A DNA stretch of 64,000 nucleotides from Coprinus comatus. Its lineage: Eukaryota > Basidiomycota > Agaricomycetes > Agaricales > Agaricaceae. Below the pieces are notes generated by a model, which saw only the letters and a program-made list of their open reading frames with translations, had not been told where the DNA came from and searched no databases. Shown piece by piece: positions 35,119-46,569 of this stretch. The stretch spans positions 186,001 to 250,000 of the forward strand of contig JAWPGT010000021.1 in NCBI GenBank assembly GCA_034638255.1. The letters are read 5' to 3'. Numbering within the stretch: the first letter of the stretch is position 1; each line of letters starts with the position of its first letter. The translations under genes were made by a program, and so were the position numbers.

Positions 35119-37713
35119 TTATACATTGAACCACGACTTGGACTGATTCTTTATTACATCGGCGGCCTGAATAAACTCTTTTAAGCTTCAGCCACTAAGT
35201 ACACAAGAGAATGATCCCTTACCTTTTCGGCAACCATATATACAGTTGCAGTCTGTGACATCATCAGTCATTTCAAAACGTTTTCCCCAAAGTCCGTATA
35301 CTCACCATGTGGGCGCTTATAGGCATAGGAATAACACTCGCGTCAGCAACTCTCACATTCTTGATACCATATATTCTGAAATCGGTATCAACAACACCAC
35401 CAAGCTTGCGGGGCATCATCGACATCGTCCCAATTACATGGTTATCACTTGCCGCGGCTTCTGTCAACCACTGCGCTACTCCTTCGTCAGAATTGCCCAC
35501 CCCTGGTTCGAATTCGCCTTGGTAAATACTGTCAAGAGGTGGAGTACGAAGAAGCTTGCGTCCAAGTTGTAGTCCTGCAACATGTAATGCTCTGTCAAGT
35601 GGATGAGACCAATAAGCCGGATCCACGGCAGGCGCAGCATTGTAATCGGCTGAAGATATGTGGGTACGTCCTCGTGAAAGGGGGTTGTATAATACTGCAT
35701 TGATAGTTGTATATTTCCGATTAGGTCTGTCCTCGAGGGGTGTTGGTCCCGAATAACTAGGTTCTGTAATGCCCAGACATCAGACATTAACACTTCAACC
35801 TTGTAAGAGGGTTAGCATAGAAGTGAATACATACCGATGTTAATTTCAACCGGTGCAGCTTGGTCTTGTTCGAACAATGCCAGAACGATACGATGTTGCA
35901 TTTCAATACCTAGTTGCAGAGCAGAGTTTCCCTTTGAAAACTCCCTTGCATATTCTTTAATATTGTCCCGAGCCTCGTGAATGAGTTCCGCCAGGCGTTG
36001 TTTTCCCAACAGGGTAGAGGCGGCTACGATACCTAATGTACCTGGTGCTGCAGATAAGAGCCCTATGATTTATTTAGTCAAGGCCCAACTCTACAAATGA
36101 ACTCAACACGCCTGTTTGGTTGTACCTCCATAGCGCCATTTGTTCCTCCAAAAGACGCGGATTACGCCCAACAAAATCTCTCGTGAGCCTAAACACAAAT
36201 CAATTCTAGGTGATACAAATCTCTAGAAGAGGAACCTACGAAGCGTTGGAAAATGCGTTGGTCCAACTATGAACATGGTCTTGGGTATCATCAGCGACTA
36301 ATACCTTCATGAAAAATTCAAGTTCTTACCGGCTAAATTTTCTCCGACACTAGGTAGGTCTAACACAGGTCTTATACCCACTCTCCGCAGAAGTCTAGGT
36401 ATAGAATGAATTTATATAAAACAAGAAGTATCACGATGCAAACTCACGTCGGATTTCCAACCCCACTCAACTCCATGACTTTAGGGGATCCTATGGTGCC
36501 TGCTGCAAGAATTACCTCACTTTCACTTGACCTCAACACTGCAAAGTGAGGTTGACCACCAACGTAATACTTCACACCTCTTGCCACTAAGTCATTCGTT
36601 CCGTTCCTGCGATTCCAACCAATGTTACTAACAGTGGCATTAGTAACAACATGAAAGTTCGGCCTTGTAGATACAAACGGCACATAGTGAGCACATGCCG
36701 CCGAGCACCTAATATCATTCAGAGATTTGTTCGTGAAAGCGCAGAAGTTGAACGAATCAAACCTAGTGTTCGTTGCTGCATTCATATGATTACCAGAGAT
36801 ACCCACACGCGTCTGTACAAATCCATCTCCAAAGTCCCTTGCCCGCTCAAAGCCTGGTATCAAGTTTTTACACGCCTGCACAAACATCTCGGCCTGTGGA
36901 AAGAAAAAGTTACCAAACCCCACTTTCACTCTGCCTTTATATGTCGATTTCCTATGAATTCCCCGAACAGAACGGTCACATTGAGCACCAGCCGCACTTT
37001 GTTCGGCGTTCGGAGGTGTAAATATTTCGGAGCGTTTAAAGAAAGGAAGTATATTCTCCCATTTCCAAAATGCAGAGTTCGTGTTTAGTGTGAAGAGCGA
37101 AGCGTATTGGGCTCTCGTTGTTCGACTCTGTGAACATGTTGGTATGCATAAGCTTTAAAAGAAAAATATCACTAGCTTACCATTATCATACTATTGACTA
37201 TGAAGCGGGATGTACGTTAGTCAATGTAGGAACAGAATTTGAGATAAACTCACTGATAGTACTCCCGCCAAGAGCTCTTCCAGCCATCACCGATAAACTT
37301 CTATTTGCGAGTTCTTTCTGAGGGACAGTAGCATATGCCCAATTTAGCCCCGCAAAAGATTGACCAGTACCAATGAGTCCAGGGACCATAACCTAGTGTT
37401 GACACGCAATCGCCTTGAGCTAAGATACGCATATTTAGACAGAAGATCATTCACCTCTGGAAGATGTTCGACTTCAGGTCCTGCTTCAAGCACAAGGACA
37501 TTTACATGCGGGTCTTCAGAGAGTCTTCCAGCGACCGTAAGACCACTAGTAGCAAAAGGCGATATTGTATTAGTATATTTCTCCTCAACGAAAAGGAGAA
37601 CTTCTCAGTGCTTACCCAGTTCCTCCGCCTATAATAATATAATCATATAAAGTCCTTCGAGGTTCTCCTGAGACAATAATAAGGGCAACCTGAAAAAGAA
37701 ATATCGGTCGCAT
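35119..37713 (-). CDS. GMC oxidoreductase (aryl-alcohol oxidase-like)
   Basis: Secreted flavoenzyme oxidising alcohols with O2 and giving H2O2 for peroxidases. The start exon (ATG 37713) is a short leader MRPIFLFQVALIIVSG then DYIIIGGGTG, the FAD Rossmann motif; next SEDPHVNVLVLEAGPEVE. GMC signature 1 region GRALGGSTISEFI near 37270; signature 2 GTIGSPKVMELSGVGNP near 36470-36510. The catalytic pair is present: SDNHVIGTMSMMPRKLG and MPISAHMTATVYMVAEK. C-terminus KAADVIKNQSKSWFNV, stop TAA 35119-35121, found by joining two short exons. About 600 residues. Numerous GT-AG introns and no frame break seen. Close kin are pyranose dehydrogenase, glucose oxidase and aryl-alcohol oxidase; the subclass cannot be settled here. 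Confidence 0.87.
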
Positions 37714-38301
37714 CTTCGTCTCGAACCGGCTGAGACTAAGACACTACGGCGAATGTATGCGCGAGAGAGGGACCTCCTTTTCTAGTACATGCTAGTTAAA
37801 TACTTAAACATGTTATATATGCCAATATGAACGCAAATACTGGCATACAAGACCGATGACATCAATGACGCATACTGAAAAATAAAGAGTCTGAGTATTT
37901 TTAAACGTTAGACAGTGGTCGAGCTACAGGTTCAAAAGAAAAGAGAAAAAAGTTTTTTTTTCTCTTCACAAATACTCCGCCGGAAAATCCCGAGGCACCC
38001 AAAGGCTAGGAGAAAGAGCTCTCAGCTGGGCTTTGAGTAGTTCAATACAGCCTCCAGTTTTGTAGAATGCATGGTCATGAAATGACGCTTTTGTACGTGT
38101 GAAGGTGTCTGCGGTCACATTCAGACGGTAGACCCAGATGAGTTTCTCACTAGGATACCGTTCTCCCCAGAGCTTCGCTATGGGAAGCAAGTCACAGCTT
38201 TATTTCCTCCATCTTCTAGTACTACATATATTACATTCAACTTTACATCTGCACACAAGAGCAAGAGTGCCATACATTCGCACCGATTTCTTTGATGTTC
38301 G
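37714..38301. other. Intergenic with an orphan exon-like frame
   Basis: A minus-strand frame at about 37966-38190 reads KLWGERYPSEKLIWVYRLNV and LRALSPSLWVPRDFPAEYL-stop with good coding character, preceded by an AG acceptor (CCCATAG) but no ATG or upstream exon that I can join. It may be the last exon of an unrecognised small gene or a remnant. Confidence 0.3.
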
Positions 38302-38636
38302 TTAATAGTTCTCCAAAGCATCTTCTAAAACACCATTATGGTTTCCCTCAAACAGAACTTGGTAACTGTAGCGAACCTATATAGTAACACGGTTGTATAA
38401 GTGCTGACTGTGGAGAAAACAATGCGGCCAGTAACTTACATGGGTGGAAGAGATCGGAGACGTAATAACACGAACAACTTGGCCAATTACGCCCGGCTTG
38501 ATATCCCCTACTTCAAGGATGAGCCTGACTTGCTGGTTTTCTGAAAACTGGAAGTTGTCGTGGTTAATGAATGTATTTGAGAGGTCTGTGTATGTGTACC
38601 TACTTTGGACGGAGTACTTTTTGGTACGATGCTCAT
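38302..38636 (-). CDS. 71-residue protein with SH3/KOW-like strand pattern
   Basis: Three short exons joined by GT-AG introns of about 57 and 54 bases: MSIVPKSTPSK, then FSENQQVRLILEVGDIKPGV continuing IGQVVRVITSPISSTH, then VRYSYQVLFEGNHNGVLEDA-LENY, stop TAA 38302-38304. The pattern of alternating strands with GDIKPGVIGQVVRV and a late YQVLFEGN is that of a small SH3-like or KOW-like beta-barrel, such as some stand-alone fungal Tudor/KOW proteins. No signal peptide, no cysteine. Family and role unknown. The regular splice signals and conserved-looking protein are the only support. Confidence 0.5.
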
Positions 38637-39118
38637 GATGGTGGGTAGTATATGGAACCTGAGATTACAAAAAGACACCTTTTATATACCAATTTTGTGA
38701 TCAAGGGTTAATCTTTTATATTAGCACGTCGGAGCCGGAGAGGGATTTAGAAGTGGAAGGGTCCTATGTCCATTTATCCTAGAAATGGAATTACATATCT
38801 TTGTGTGATCTGTCCCCCTACAAATTGTGATGTTTTTTACTATTATTGCAATGAAGCTTCTGGGCACTACCTAGAGATGTTCAACTTTAACCTTCCCCTA
38901 GTGAAGCATATCGTAGACAATATACTACAACTGTAAGAAGGAGCAGAATAGGACCCCGAAGAGTGCAAAGTGTGAGATTCGACAGGATCAACCCTGCAGT
39001 CTCGGAATCCTCCGATGAAGGTACATCATCGTAGCATCATAGATGCATCGATGATTAATGATTCAAATATCCATGAATACCAAGCTTGGCTCTGTGTAGG
39101 TGTGCCAGCACAGAGTTC
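38637..39118. other. Intergenic
   Basis: Divergent 5' flanks of the 71-residue protein gene and the kinase-like pseudogene. No gene seen. Confidence 0.45.
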
Positions 39119-39900
39119 ATGCGTTCACGTTCACGACCGGCTCTTGCCCTCGCTGTTGCCATCCTGCTTACTACACTACATTTCTATAAACCAATTCGCT
39201 TAGTTCACGTGGGTGGTATAACAGGTACAATTTACTGGACGGCACGTTCATGGATCTCAAACTATCTTGTTACTCTTGGCTACACTATGTGGTATGAAGG
39301 GGATATGGCTGAATATGAAAAGTGGAAAATACAGAGAAAACGTGTTCTTGGGATATGGCGCTTTCTCAAACCATTCTTCTCATCACATAATTATGACCTT
39401 TACTACGTTGTAGAGGAAAAATATAATCAGGTCCTCTTCCCTCCGCATGGAGTTTCTCCAAACAAGGAAGTACATTATTCATATGCAAAATCAATTTTAC
39501 TTGATGAGAAGGAAGCGCGATTTGATTTTGTGGTGAGTAATGTTTTGACGCAGTCGAAGTATAGAATTTAATTCATTTTTGTAGTCCTCTACTGCATGGA
39601 TCGCCCGAGACAGGCATGGACACGATGTAGTCATCAAGTAAGGACCCATTGACTTTCTTCCAACTACACCTGCTGTCCTGCAGAGCTATATCAGGGGCCC
39701 ATGCCATACCAACGCATGAGCTAAAGGCTACTCAATTATTATCTTCTGAATCGTTTCGCAATGATCCACGTAACCACACAATATCCAAATACTTGAATAC
39801 CTTGAGTTTGATAAACAAATATTTGCTGTCATGCCAAGGTAAGCTTATGATCTTTTATCATGATAAAGGTCGCATTGACTTGCAAAAGGTGGAGTAATGC
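39119..39900 (+). pseudogene. Truncated, frameshifted protein-kinase-like gene
   Basis: Start exon (ATG 39119, an in-frame ATG at 39086 is possible) has a hydrophobic N-terminus then EVHYSYAKSILLDEKEARFD. A GT-AG intron is followed by STAWIARDRHGHDVVIKAIS (Lys of the kinase N-lobe), a second intron, then THELKATQLLSSESFRNDPR-NHT. Right after NHT the next recognisable piece, ILEYLEFDKQIFAVMPR, is in another frame, so a 1- or 2-base indel lies near 39780. After this the usual C-lobe (HRD, DFG, APE) is absent; sequence to the next gene is non-coding. This is the N-lobe of an agaric fungal-specific kinase-like protein, broken and cut short. Only the break is described; no repair is implied. Confidence 0.6.
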
Positions 39901-40518
39901 ACGTATTGGTGATTTCACAAAAGTAGGGGAACTTGTTAGGTAAAAAGGAAGAGGCAGGGAAAGTGGGAATTCTCAAACAAGGAAGTAGCCCGCGGACTTC
40001 CACAAAGAATGGAAAACCAAAAGGAAAAAGACAAAAAGTGATAGATTTAGCACAAAGGAGGGTCATAAAGCCTGACATTACTTGTCACAAACAACCAATT
40101 TCTTGAGTACTTCGTCTTTGGAAACTTGTCAAGGCACGAATCATATATCAAATAAACCAAAGAACGAGAGAATGCAAAAACATGATCTTCCATGTGTACA
40201 GTTTGGTAGCGCTCCCTGCTCGGAGGGTTTGAATTTCAGAATGTTGTGATCCCGTAAGACTACAATTTGTAAACAGTATACCTAGCAACTCGTGGTATTG
40301 GGGTATTCGGTATTGTTACGAAACGAGTCTGGCTCGCAAGATTTTGGCCAGGAATCTTCTGATTTTTGTCCATGTAAGACTGGTGAACATGCAGTTGTGT
40401 TCTACATCTCCCAAGCCCCTCAACCACACGATAAATTTGACCTTCGGCACTGGAACTTAAGTTGTTTTGAAGGTGTTCAATAACGAATGAAAAACCCAAA
40501 ATGTTAACGAGAGGTGGG
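39901..40518. other. Intergenic, no gene seen
   Basis: Downstream of the kinase-like fragment where the C-lobe would lie. No kinase motifs or other coding text seen. Confidence 0.5.
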
Positions 40519-41372
40519 TTATATTTCCATTTTGTCATCTTCATCATCTCTATCACTCTCTTCACTCTTCACCATTTCTTTGATCGATTGCACGGACTCA
40601 AAAGCCTTTCCAGTGCCCATCCAAGGCGAACTCGATTTAATCGCATTATACAAATTCTGAGCAGCGACCTTTGCCATATTCTGCGCCTGTGTAAAATCCT
40701 TTTCATCGAAAGAACCTGGTTTTGATCTCCAACTTGTCCAAGTACATTCAATGTTCCTTCCAATTCCTTCAGCAAAAATGAAAGCGAAACATCCTCCAGC
40801 TATAACCTTCGTATACTCTTCTTCCGTAGGATCAATAACCATTCCAACCTCCGAGCCAGGTAATCTCCCAACAGCAACTGCACAAACCACACCTCTTAAA
40901 GGAACAGAAGAAGCATTTAACAAAGCAAGCATGGATGAATTGATCATTGAAGCAATCATTGAATCTTTCCATGTAGTTTTTGTTGAACAAAGAGCTTGAA
41001 CGACGATTTGAATTAAGGATCTTGGATGTTTGTTTAGGATAAGTGAAGGAAGGAGAGATGAACGAATAGTTGATGCATATGATTTTGCTTCTGTTGCTGG
41101 AACATTTGATAGAGGACGAACAAGTACTTCAACAGTTGCCTGTGATGCTTGTTCGGCTGCAAGTCTAACTTCAATAGGACCAGAAACGGAGGCCAAGGAT
41201 GATAATTCCCCTGAAATGATAAAAAACATTTTACATTCATTTTTTTGGGTTTATGGGAATAGAACAAACCATAGCTAAACCGAGCAGATCCATCTACCCG
41301 TGCTAACCCTTCATACACAATCTTTAGGTCTCTGGTAACACCGGCATTGCGCCCATCCAGCCGAACGTTCAT
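40519..41372 (-). CDS. RRP46: Exosome complex subunit Rrp46 (RNase PH fold)
   Basis: Structural subunit of the hexameric ring of the RNA exosome, needed for 3'-5' rRNA processing and RNA decay in nucleus and cytoplasm. Exon 1 (41372-about 41270) has a short N-terminus, then RVDGSARFSYG. After one intron of about 60 bases the long exon reads ELSSLASVSGPIEVRLAAEQ, the RNase PH beta-strand pattern (GPIEVR), then RSLIQIVVQAL, SSMLALLNASSVPLRGVVCA and DPTEEEYTKVIAGGCFAF, the fold's C-terminal half. The tail is acidic (SDRDDEDDKMEI), stop TAA 40519-40521. About 265 residues, normal for the family. As in other eukaryotic Rrp46 proteins no phosphorolytic site is expected. Confidence 0.85.
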
Positions 41373-41719
41373 GGCAAAAGAAAATAAGGGATTGTCACAC
41401 TGTGTCACGTAACCGAGTGTAATAGCCGGAACACAGATAAATATAGACACTGGGTTAAATTACATAAATAGATCCCCACCCACAATATATTTGAAAAGAA
41501 GACCAACCAACCAACCAACCACCCTCAGTAACGAAAGTACAAGTGAGGCAACATTTATTTTGGCTATTGGGTATAAAACCACTTTAGACAGACAGTATAC
41601 AATATACAAACTCAAATATTAACGAATAAGTCAAACATTCACATTTAGCATTCAACGAATCAACATTCAACATTCTTCATCCCTTTACTACTTTTCCTTT
41701 TTCCTCATTCCTTTACAAT
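41373..41719. other. Intergenic; includes CCAA repeat
   Basis: Between Rrp46 and the laccase 4 stop. Contains (CCAA)n at 41503-41522. No gene. Confidence 0.6.
41503..41522. repeat. CCAA tetranucleotide repeat
   Basis: Four and a half tandem CCAA units, seen directly. Confidence 0.9.
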
Positions 41720-43885
41720 TTAGAACTCTGGGAGGAAGTTACTATAGTTAGGGCACAAATCATCCCAAGCAGCTTCATTAATTCAAATCAGCTTGTGTCA
41801 ATAAACCAAAAGCATAACGAGTCCATGACATACCAGGAGGATCTTGTGTGGCGATTGAAGTTTGATCTTCAGCAAAGACAACAGCGAGACCACTGTATAT
41901 ATCGTTGAATTAGATCGGTAGATGTTGAGGGAACTATATAGGCTTACATTTCCAAGTGCCAATCAATGTGACTGGAGTAAAGAGTTAACAGTTAAATTAG
42001 TATATCTTGTAGAACCCTATTGAATACTTACCAGTGCATAATCCAGGGACCAGCATTGTCCGTTCTGAATCTAATTGTAACATTGTCGGAAGCACCACCG
42101 ATACTAACTACATCACGGCGAACGGGGTCGTCATAGTTATAAGTGGCACTACCTGCACTGCGTACAACATCGAACGCATGCTATTTTTTTGGGTACATAG
42201 TCAGTATCTAGTTCTGAAGAGTAAAGAGAAACATACACCGTGCAAGTGAATAGGATGCTGGGGAAAAAAAAAAACACGAAAAAGAAGGGGTCAGATTAGC
42301 TTTACGACATTCGCGGGGTGGAGACTTACAGGACTACCAATTGAGCCACCAGGCAAAGAAAGCTCAATCAATGAATTGGAAGGCAAATAATAAATACTTC
42401 CAGCAGGAAGAACAGATCCCGGAGTAACGGCCCCACTAATAATTTGAAGAAGAACAGGAGCGGAACTAGGGGGATGGAAAGTAGCACCATTAACCAAGAA
42501 TGACAATGTCGCAAAATCAAAGACAACAGCCATATTCAAAGTAACATCAGGAGTTCCAGAAGCTGCTCCAGGCCCGGCACTAGAGTGAGGATGAAGAGAA
42601 GTTTCAACCAATGGAGCACTGTTTGGTGTTTGTGTTGTAACAGGATCTACAGCAGGAGCACCATCATAACGGAGGATAGCAGAGTTCAAACCATTATCAA
42701 AACTTGTAGTACCGACATTGGGGCGAGCTCGAATCCAGTAGTTGGAGACTGGTTGGTTAGCGGTGAGAATGAAGGAATAACGTTGACCAGCGAAGATCTG
42801 GATGGAATCAACAGTCAAGGGAGTGTGGTTAATACTATCGACTTCAATGATGGTCTAAGAGTAAGTGTGAGATGTGGTAGTAAGAATATTTAAGTAACAG
42901 CGGCTTACCATAGTATGTCCATCAATGGAGAAGACGAAATTGGGGTCACACGCAATAGAGACCAAACGGAAACGATATCTCTTCCCCGCAGTGACTGAGA
43001 TCACTGAAAGGGGAACGGTAGGTCCTCCTGCATAACGACCCCTACCATTGATCAGAGTAGAATCTGGAGTGGGAACGAGACCTGCACTAGGTGCGACGGT
43101 ATGATACCTAAATAAATTTAAAATGTCAACGACGAAACTGAAAACAACTCAAATTGTCTCACCAGTCGGCAAGAGTAATGATGGTATTTTCTGTTTAATA
43201 TTAGCTACGATGCCCTCGGAAACAATTGAAATGATCCCACCATTGTCAACATCATACATATCGCGGAATGGGTCATTTCTATCAAGGACAACAATGGCAC
43301 CACGGAGTCCGTCACAATATTGAGTCGCTAAAAGTGTTGTTAGAAAAGATGGCTATGTATTTATGGACGGTATACACACAGTGGTGAGAATGATACCAGA
43401 ATGTACCAGCTTGATCTAGAGCCTTGAAACGATACTCAAAGTTATTTCCAGGTACAATGGGACATTGAGTAACACCTGCAGGGCCATCTGCCCAACTGGT
43501 ACCGTCCATGAAGAAACCGTGCCAATGCTAATTCCGTGGTTAGCATATGTGCAATAATTATTAAGGACAGCAGCTTACTATACTAGTACTTCTTAACATT
43601 GTTGTGTCAGTCAATGAGTTGATGATATTCAAACGAAAGTTGCCATTTTTGAACCCGACGATAGTAGGTCCTTGGACATCAGCGTCGGTTGGACTGCTTC
43701 CTGCGACAACAGCTCTATAAAATAAGATAAATCAACTGTACGCGCTATGCAAAGCCGTTAGCCTACGAGCGACTGAAGCCATCGGGAGCGACGACTTTAT
43801 TAACAATGTGTATATCAGACACAGATGGGATGAACGCATTGGTCAAGCAAGCAAGCGACAGCACTAAGAAGGTAGAGGACAGCAT
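41720..43885 (-). CDS. Laccase 4
   Basis: Secreted multicopper phenol oxidase, close paralogue of laccase 3. Signal peptide [18 protein letters not shown] at ATG 43885, then [19 protein letters not shown]1 [20 protein letters not shown]2 [10 protein letters not shown]3 HPIHLHG then [11 protein letters not shown]4 GPWIMHC-HIDWHLE with Leu axial. Middle exon [20 protein letters not shown] and [21 protein letters not shown]-terminus [16 protein letters not shown], stop TAA 41720-41722. Intron positions match laccase 3. No break seen. The gene and its divergent small secreted protein form an inverted counterpart of the 27.6-30.7 kb unit. Confidence 0.92.
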
Positions 43886-44468
43886 ACTAAAAGTATGTTC
43901 CTCCGAAGTGTAGGAACTGGTGCCAAATCGCAACAAACCATGACCGCCTTTATAATTCTTCGGATATGACCAAAGTAGGATAATCCATACGGTGGGTTTC
44001 ACCCATGAACCTCCTTAATGCGTGGAGTGCGGGGGAAGATCAAGAGATTACACGAATGTCAGACTTCTCTCAGAGAGCAAAGATCAAATCGAAGTATGAA
44101 TGGTACCTGATAACCACCCATTATGATATTCTGACCAATTCTGAAGCACTGCTTTGCGAACGGAACATTGTTACGTGTGAACGAAAAGAATTTTCTTGGC
44201 TTGCTATCTTCCTTTTTGTGCCAATACACTTGTGCAAGTGCCACATATGGAGAAACTACCTGAAGGAGTGTCACCACAAGCCAGAATTCGGTTTATTGAA
44301 TGTCTAGAGAAAACAATATGATCTCGCGGTGATCGCATTGTGGAAAGTCCTAAAAAGGTCATGGAGCTAGGAGCCCGACATAAAATAGATAGGTCACGGA
44401 TATGTAGAAGGCAAGACTTGCCTCCCACCCGTTTACCCAGCAGTCCTATACACCTTGCTCATCTTCAC
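43886..44468. promoter_or_regulatory. Shared promoter region of laccase 4 and small protein 2
   Basis: 583 bases between divergent ATGs. On the laccase (minus) strand it keeps GATTATCCTACTTTGG (43970-43985 on the plus strand as CCAAAGTAGGATAATC), TCCGAAGAATTATAAA (TATA box as TTTATA at 43949-43954, 64 bases from the laccase ATG) and TTGCGATT, as upstream of laccase 3. Confidence 0.6.
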
Positions 44469-44784
44469 ATGCGTACCACTATCTTGTTCGCCTTAGCAGC
44501 GTTTGCTTTCTCTGTCACGGCTGTAGGTGCATTTGCTCTGTTGCGTGTTACATAAACCTAATGTTGAATGTAGCAAAGCCCCGTCACTGTTAATAAGATT
44601 TATCATACCATTATTTCCCAATCGCCATTCTTGGTTGATAGGACATCTACAATCGTTTTCACGTAAGTTGCAAATGTTAGTCTCTCATGTATGTATTGGG
44701 ATTTACTTTACATATTGTAGTCCCAGCCCCAGCATCAGCGATCCCAATCCTATCCCTACCGCCGATGATTCTGTTTATGTTTGA
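44469..44784 (+). CDS. Small secreted protein 2, divergent partner of laccase 4
   Basis: Paralogue of the protein at 27649-27971. Exon 1 is the signal peptide MRTTILFALAAFAFSVTA; intron of about 51 bases (GTAGGT..TGTAG); exon 2 QSPVTVNKIYHTIISQSPFL then VDRTSTIVFT; a second GT-AG intron within the last Thr codon; exon 3 PSPSISDPNPIPTADDSVYV, stop TGA 44782-44784. 68 residues. Exon 2 matches copy 1 at roughly three quarters of positions, with V/I, K/N and A/S changes, which argues for selection on the protein. Naive open frames here read through introns in wrong phases. No known domain; much smaller than the described small subunits of Pleurotus POXA3 laccases. Confidence 0.7.
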
Positions 44785-46569
44785 GCCAATTACGAATCAG
44801 GGGTCATAGTGTACTAAATGTAATTTATGTTTCTGGAAATGTACATTCTTGCGTCCTTGTCGAAATCCTGAGACTTGTAACACAGTCAACCTATTATCAA
44901 ATATGAGTTATGTTCAGAGAAGTCAGGCGTACGCGTTGCACGAAAATGTCACTAAAACTCCCGAAAAGCGGAGGAATTATTCCAGCAACCGAAAATCTGA
45001 TTCTTCGAAGAAGAACACGGTCTCGGGTACAAGGTGGAAGTCGGAGGTTTCCACGCGTTTGTACCGTGAGCGCAGCAGGCGCGTCTATGTTGTCAGAAGT
45101 TTACGTAGACGCTGGGATGATGGATTGTGGAATAAAGTAAGAATAGAATCAAAATAGAATATTTGAAGCGAGCGTTGTGCGAACATCTTATTTACGTAAC
45201 AGGCACGACCCGATCAAGGGTGCCTTGACCAGTTTTTAAATATAACGTCAGTGTGATCTGTACATTCTCCAGTTATTATGCTTTTTTACATCAACGGAGA
45301 AATCCTTGTCTCGGAACCGATGTGAGTTTACGAGGATGGTATCAACACATACCCATAAGCACCATCATCAGTGCGTCAGACTCATCAGCCAGTCGTATGG
45401 AAGGAAGATAACGAGCAGATAAAATCTGGTTTGAAAAACGGTTTAGCGTTATCAATGCTCCACCTTGTGATTCACCGATGCAGCAAGCAAGCTGCTTAGC
45501 TTAAATCAACTATTATACCCAACTGAAAAGGTGAACATTGTTCCCGATTGGAAGAGTTTTCAGATCTTCAAGTGGACGAACAGTCCGAGACGGGAATTCA
45601 AAGTTCAAAAATAGCACCACCATACACACTATTAAGTTATGCACCACTCGGATGTTGCTCGGATTATTATACTAACGGGATTATTATCTTTGCGACAGTA
45701 TCAAGAAATAAAATCCGTCTCCAAGGTTCAGTGAGACACCAGAATATTTACCAGTCTGCGCCGCCAATTCTAAACCTTCGATGCTTAGCTTTGTGAGGTA
45801 AATGCTAAGCAAAGACTGTAAAGACGGTGACACTGCGGAGCGGAGGGGCGGAAGAGCGGAAGTGGAAGTGAGATGTCGGATTGCGTGATTCTAAGTATTT
45901 GCACCATCTAACCGCATCTTCTCAAGAACTAAATATACACTTTCATTTTGTTCCCTCACCCTTTGTCTTATCATAAATTTCCACTTGAAACTTCAGATGG
46001 TTACCCATACCACATTGCATATGAGTACCGCATGGGTAGTAGTCGCACGTTTCCGAGCCATAGTAAGTTTTTTTTCACTCAGTTATGGAGAATTGTTGCC
46101 TAGTCATGAGCCCGATTGTCTCTCATCCTCATCATGTTGTAAATAGATCCACGGTAGCACGGAATTTAGCAGTAGATCAGCTAGGCAAAGCTCTGTGAAA
46201 ACGGCCCAAGTGACCGTGAACATTTAGATGCTGACAATCTGGAATGCAAATGCAAGACCCTGAACAAGGAAGAATCGGATGTGTTTCAGGCCTTCGAAGA
46301 ATTATTTGCAAAAGGGATTTGTCATTTTGGAGTATGTAACATAGACTGCGTATTGATATTACATATATTGAACTGCTGAGAATGAGCCAAGAGAGAAAAT
46401 ATAAATATAAATATCAGTGGAAAAAGTGCAAGTCACCAGACACTTTGTGATCTCATTTCGCCAAGTCTCAAGGCAGCTATATTATGTACACTAGGCACCA
46501 ATTGAAGAGATGCCATTCCGGGAGAAACTGCGAACTGCCGGTACTACGTATGTAGTAGTATAGTGATAA
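44785..46569. other. Long gene-poor stretch with one exon-like segment
   Basis: Mostly non-coding. At about 46185-46340 (plus) a coding-like exon reads AKLCENGPSDREHLDADNLE then CKCKTLNKEESDVFQAFEEL and FAKGICHFGV, preceded by an AG acceptor (CAGCTAG). Its cysteines suggest a small secreted Cys-containing protein, with a possible first exon near 45997-46062, but I could not join a signal peptide in phase. Confidence 0.3.

Noticed and set aside
37966..38190. Stand-alone 75-residue gene
   Set aside because: The apparent first codon is TTG and an acceptor site lies just inside; reported only as an orphan exon-like frame.
41503..41522. CCAA run as a CRISPR-like or telomeric array
   Set aside because: Too short and without spacers; an ordinary microsatellite in a eukaryotic genome.
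27649..44784. The two laccase/small-protein units as inverted repeats of a transposon
   Set aside because: The units are diverged (about 84% protein identity in one exon), contain introns at matching places and carry no transposase or terminal repeats; ancient inverted duplication is simpler.
27649..44784. Both laccase/small-protein units being exactly 3,065 bases as evidence of recent copying
   Set aside because: Introns, exons and promoters differ in length between copies, so the equal total is a coincidence.
44910..45140. Arg-rich 76-codon frame
   Set aside because: No homology pattern, overlapping open frame in another phase, no splice context.
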